Shown: in pieces, positions 41,399 through 43,875 of the stretch
Position numbering within the stretch: position 1 is the stretch's first letter
Layout of the letters: each line of letters begins with the position of its first letter
Source: Candidatus Binataceae bacterium
GTDB lineage: Bacteria > Desulfobacterota > Binatia > Binatales > Binataceae
Assembly: GCA_030041155.1 (NCBI GenBank)
Contig: JASHOJ010000085.1
Span: 1 to 43,875, forward strand
Length of the DNA stretch: 43,875 bases
Direction: 5' to 3'
Position numbers and translations under genes: made by a program
Notes under the pieces: model-generated
Seen by the model: the letters and a program-made list of their open reading frames with translations, nothing else
Told to the model about the DNA's origin: nothing
The model's database searches: none

Positions 41399-42694
41399 GT
41401 GGGGAGAAAGACAACCGCCGCTCTGTTTGGAATCCTGCTCGCGATATGCCAGGCGCGAGCGCACGCGCAAACCTCAGCGCAGATTCTAGCGACTCCTCTT
41501 CCGGCGCATCCCGCGGCAGCATCCGCTCAGTCGGTCGGATTTGAGACTGGCACCGTGATCACCTCCGTCAACGCCGCGACATTCGCACAATATCTGCCGG
41601 AGGCGGCCAGATTCGCGGTCATGCATGGCTTCAAGATCGTGGTCGCGCCGTCGCGGCGGCTTGAATGGTCCGCCGGATACAAGCGCGCGACGGAAAAATA
41701 TTCGCCGCAGGTCAGGCTCGACACTCAGGACCATCTGACCAATTACGTCGCGGGCATGCCATTTCCGCTGGTCGAAATCACCGACCCCAAGGCGGCAATC
41801 AAGATCGCTTACAACTGGCACATGGGTCCGTTCATGCCCGATGACTTCGTGTTGTCGCCGTGGAGCAGCAACGCTTACGCACGCGATCCTTCGAATCCCT
41901 CGCAGTTCGTTTCCAAAGGCGACGCCGACTTCGCGTGTGCGAATTTCACCTTCCTGCGCTTCGCGCATCGCACCGAAGTGGCGCCGCGCCCGACTATCGG
42001 CGCAAACGCTCTCGGATTCGAATGGAAAGCGCGCTGCGACGACTGGACCACGATGCCGGAGGAGCCAGGCTCGGAAGGCGCGGGCATCTGGGTGCGCTAT
42101 CTCGATCCGAAATCGCCTGACGAGTTCTACGGATTCAACGAAATGTCGCGCCGGGTGCGGCGCATCGACGTAAGCGGGCAATATCCGGGATCGGCCTGCC
42201 GCCGCTGTCATCAGCCCTACTGGGCATACGCGCTGCCGAAGACCGAGGTTTATTCATACCGATTTCTCGGCACGGCGACGCTGCTTGCATGCCTGTCTGC
42301 GGCGGATGAGCCTGCGGGAGTTGCGCCGGCGCAGGGCGGTTTCCGGCTCACTCAGGAGCCGTTCGAATTGCGGCATGCGTATATTATCGAGATGCGGCCG
42401 CAAGGCGGCAATCCTGACCAGCGCACCGTGATCTATATCGACAGCGAAGTCTACGTGTGGCTCGCGGCAGAGTTTTATAGCGGCGGCGTAGAGTCCGCGA
42501 GCGCAATCCCAATGTGGCGGATGCGGCCCGCGCCCGAAGGCGGCAACCTTTTCGACTTGGCGGGCAGCATTTATGTTCCAGCAGGCAAACAGAATTTTCG
42601 GACTCTGGTGCCGCCGAGTCCGGGCTGGAAACAGGAAATCAACACCGGACAAATTTCTGAATCGAGCTTTAATCCGTCGCTGTTGCAGCGCTAA
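41399..42694 (+). CDS. DUF1329-family exported protein with a CxxCH motif
   Basis: A 431-residue exported protein. A signal peptide (about 1-23, cut after AHA) is followed by a DUF1329-type domain: NYVAGMPFPLVEITDPKAAI, KIAYNWHMGPF, VRYLDPKSPDEFYGFNEMSR and a C-terminal part with DQRTVIYIDSEVYVWLAAEF. DUF1329 proteins resemble LolA/LolB folds and occur beside hydrophobic-compound catabolism genes. Unusual: CRRCH at 267-271 fits a c-type haem attachment motif in an exported protein; it may instead be coincidence. GTG start, 15 bases after the MBL gene, with a weak ribosome-binding site. Confidence 0.75.
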   Translation: MGRKTTAALFGILLAICQARAHAQTSAQILATPLPAHPAAASAQSVGFETGTVITSVNAATFAQYLPEAARFAVMHGFKIVVAPSRRLEWSAGYKRATEKYSPQVRLDTQDHLTNYVAGMPFPLVEITDPKAAIKIAYNWHMGPFMPDDFVLSPWSSNAYARDPSNPSQFVSKGDADFACANFTFLRFAHRTEVAPRPTIGANALGFEWKARCDDWTTMPEEPGSEGAGIWVRYLDPKSPDEFYGFNEMSRRVRRIDVSGQYPGSACRRCHQPYWAYALPKTEVYSYRFLGTATLLACLSAADEPAGVAPAQGGFRLTQEPFELRHAYIIEMRPQGGNPDQRTVIYIDSEVYVWLAAEFYSGGVESASAIPMWRMRPAPEGGNLFDLAGSIYVPAGKQNFRTLVPPSPGWKQEINTGQISESSFNPSLLQR

Positions 42695-42707
42695 ATGCTA
42701 ATCGCGC

Positions 42708-43778
42708 CTATTGAAGCCGCCCGGTGACTGTACTTGTGGTCCAGTCGACAATCAGTCCGTAACCGACCGCGAGTAGCACGGGTCCGAGGAACAAGCCGAT
42801 AAAGCCGAACATGATCACGCCACCCATTACACCGAGGATAACCAGGATGAGCGGCGTCGATCCGACCCGGCTTATCACGAGCGGGCGCACCACACTGTCC
42901 GATCCGCTGATGACAACGATGCCCCAGGCGAGCATGAAAGCCGCCCGCCAGATACTCCCGATGTGATAGAGCCAGAGCATCGCGGGCACCCAGATGACGG
43001 GCGCACCAAACGGCAGCATCGAGAGCACAAATGTCGCGAAGCCTAGCAGGATCGGGCCGGGGATCCCGGCGATCCAGTAACCGACGCCGGCAAGCGTGCC
43101 TTCCATGATCGCAGTGCCCAGAATTCCGTAGACGACGGCGCGCACGGTCACGCCAGCGGTGTCGAGCGCATGCAACCCTGGCTCTCCCGCCAACTTATCC
43201 GCAGCGGTCGCGGTGCGTGCGAGCGTGTCGGCGCCATCGCGAAACAGAAAATACGCAATCACCAGACTCAGAATGAACTGAAGGATTCCAGCACCGATTG
43301 ACTTGCCGATCTTCACTGCCAGAGTCGTCGCCGCCGGCATCAGCTTGGCGAGCTCCTGCACCCGCGCGGCGCTGCTTACCGACAACTCAATCCAGACGTT
43401 GCGCAGATGAGTGCCAACCAGAGGAATCTGTCCCACCCAGTCGGGCGGCAGCGGAGGACCCTGTTCGAGGAGACGGCGGCCCGCATCAGCAATGGCGGCG
43501 ATGTTGCTCGCGAGGCTCATGCCGACGATCGCGAATGGCGTTATGATGATGATCGCGAGGATAATCACCATGATCAGCGACGAGAGCCATAGGTGCCCGC
43601 GCGTAGCGACGCTGATCTGCTCAAACAGCGGCCACGCCGAAACGCAGATTATGATCGCCCACAGGATCGCCGACCCGAACGGCCACAGGATCCATCCGCA
43701 AGCGACGGTCAGGATGCCGATCACCGCGAGCGCGATCCATGACTCGATGTTGCGTCCGGTCTTCAGTTCCACGTTCAT
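42708..43778 (-). CDS. AI-2E family transporter / PerM-like membrane protein
   Basis: A 356-residue integral membrane protein with about eight hydrophobic segments in the AI-2E/UPF0118 pattern: two early helices, another near residue 65, and a C-terminal group containing ILLGFATFVLSMLPFGAPVI and GVMGGVIMFGFIGLFLGPVL. Members export varied small molecules or act as Na+/H+ antiporters; annotation as an autoinducer exporter is not warranted. It is convergent with the DUF1329 gene (13-base gap). The last 97 bases of the window upstream of it hold no recognisable gene. Confidence 0.87.
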   Translation of the reverse strand: MNVELKTGRNIESWIALAVIGILTVACGWILWPFGSAILWAIIICVSAWPLFEQISVATRGHLWLSSLIMVIILAIIIITPFAIVGMSLASNIAAIADAGRRLLEQGPPLPPDWVGQIPLVGTHLRNVWIELSVSSAARVQELAKLMPAATTLAVKIGKSIGAGILQFILSLVIAYFLFRDGADTLARTATAADKLAGEPGLHALDTAGVTVRAVVYGILGTAIMEGTLAGVGYWIAGIPGPILLGFATFVLSMLPFGAPVIWVPAMLWLYHIGSIWRAAFMLAWGIVVISGSDSVVRPLVISRVGSTPLILVILGVMGGVIMFGFIGLFLGPVLLAVGYGLIVDWTTSTVTGRLQ

Positions 43779-43875
43779 ACAAGCCGCCGCGCATCTATCA
43801 ATACGCGCCTGTGCGTTAGATTCGGCTGTTTAGCAGCTTTCAAGCAGACGAATCGAGCGCCTGCAACGCTGGCGG

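Noticed and set aside
1..43875. CRISPR arrays, tRNA or rRNA genes, prophage or IS transposase
   Set aside because: No regularly spaced repeats, no cloverleaf-like sequence in intergenic regions, and no transposase or phage gene recognised by reading both strands; a tRNA/Rfam scan would be decisive.

Overview
The window is a GC-rich, densely packed bacterial chromosome segment. The envelope genes (uppS, cdsA, rseP, a LolC/E permease, psd/pssA) indicate a Gram-negative cell. Core genes sit among cytochrome P450, CaiB/BaiF CoA-transferases, acyl-CoA dehydrogenase, PhyH, SCP2 and DUF1329 genes. That mix is typical of uncultured soil lineages formerly grouped with Deltaproteobacteria, such as Binatota/Desulfobacterota-like bacteria. 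The taxonomic placement is inferred from gene content only. No rRNA, tRNA, CRISPR array or intact transposase was recognised.

Region 1 (1-6169). A truncated bioB lies divergent to a cytochrome P450. Two near-perfect parS (ParB-binding) palindromes sit at and just after the P450 stop codon. Next comes a promoter, a complete SAM-I riboswitch and an intrinsic terminator, with visible mutually exclusive helices, ahead of a five-gene sulfur operon. The operon encodes a short E1-like ThiF/MoeB enzyme, a threonine-synthase-like PLP enzyme, a CysO-like ubiquitin-fold sulfur carrier, a CysM-like sulfhydrylase and a NIL-domain protein. I read it as protein-thiocarboxylate-dependent cysteine/homocysteine synthesis under SAM control, and it is the best candidate for a poorly described system here.

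Region 2 (6170-7892). A DUF559 nuclease-like gene is bracketed by ~53-bp inverted repeats and forms a ~0.5-kb element. A solo repeat copy and decayed fragments lie nearby, and an MBL hydrolase gene sits between them.

Region 3 (7893-18368). Housekeeping genes: ispD, a RluD-type pseudouridine synthase, rho with a long structured leader, then rpsB-tsf-pyrH-frr-uppS-cdsA-rseP-tsaB-DUF465.

Region 4 (18399-27371). ilvH-ilvC, psd-pssA, then leuA behind a classical leucine leader-peptide attenuator. leuB, a catalytically altered aspartate-semialdehyde-dehydrogenase homologue (Usg-like) and truA follow with overlapping stop/start codons, and then an HU-family gene. ilvB and leuCD are not in the window.

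Region 5 (27475-43875). rarA, a type II pantothenate kinase, a PhyH dioxygenase, two CaiB/BaiF genes, a LolC/E permease, an SCP2 protein, a zinc-ribbon/TM/TonB_C-like/BON-BON protein, a methyltransferase, an acyl-CoA dehydrogenase, an MDR oxidoreductase, a second MBL hydrolase, a DUF1329 protein carrying CxxCH, and an AI-2E family membrane protein. Pantothenate kinase, CoA-transferases and acyl-CoA dehydrogenase together suggest CoA-thioester-based catabolism, but no substrate can be read from sequence.
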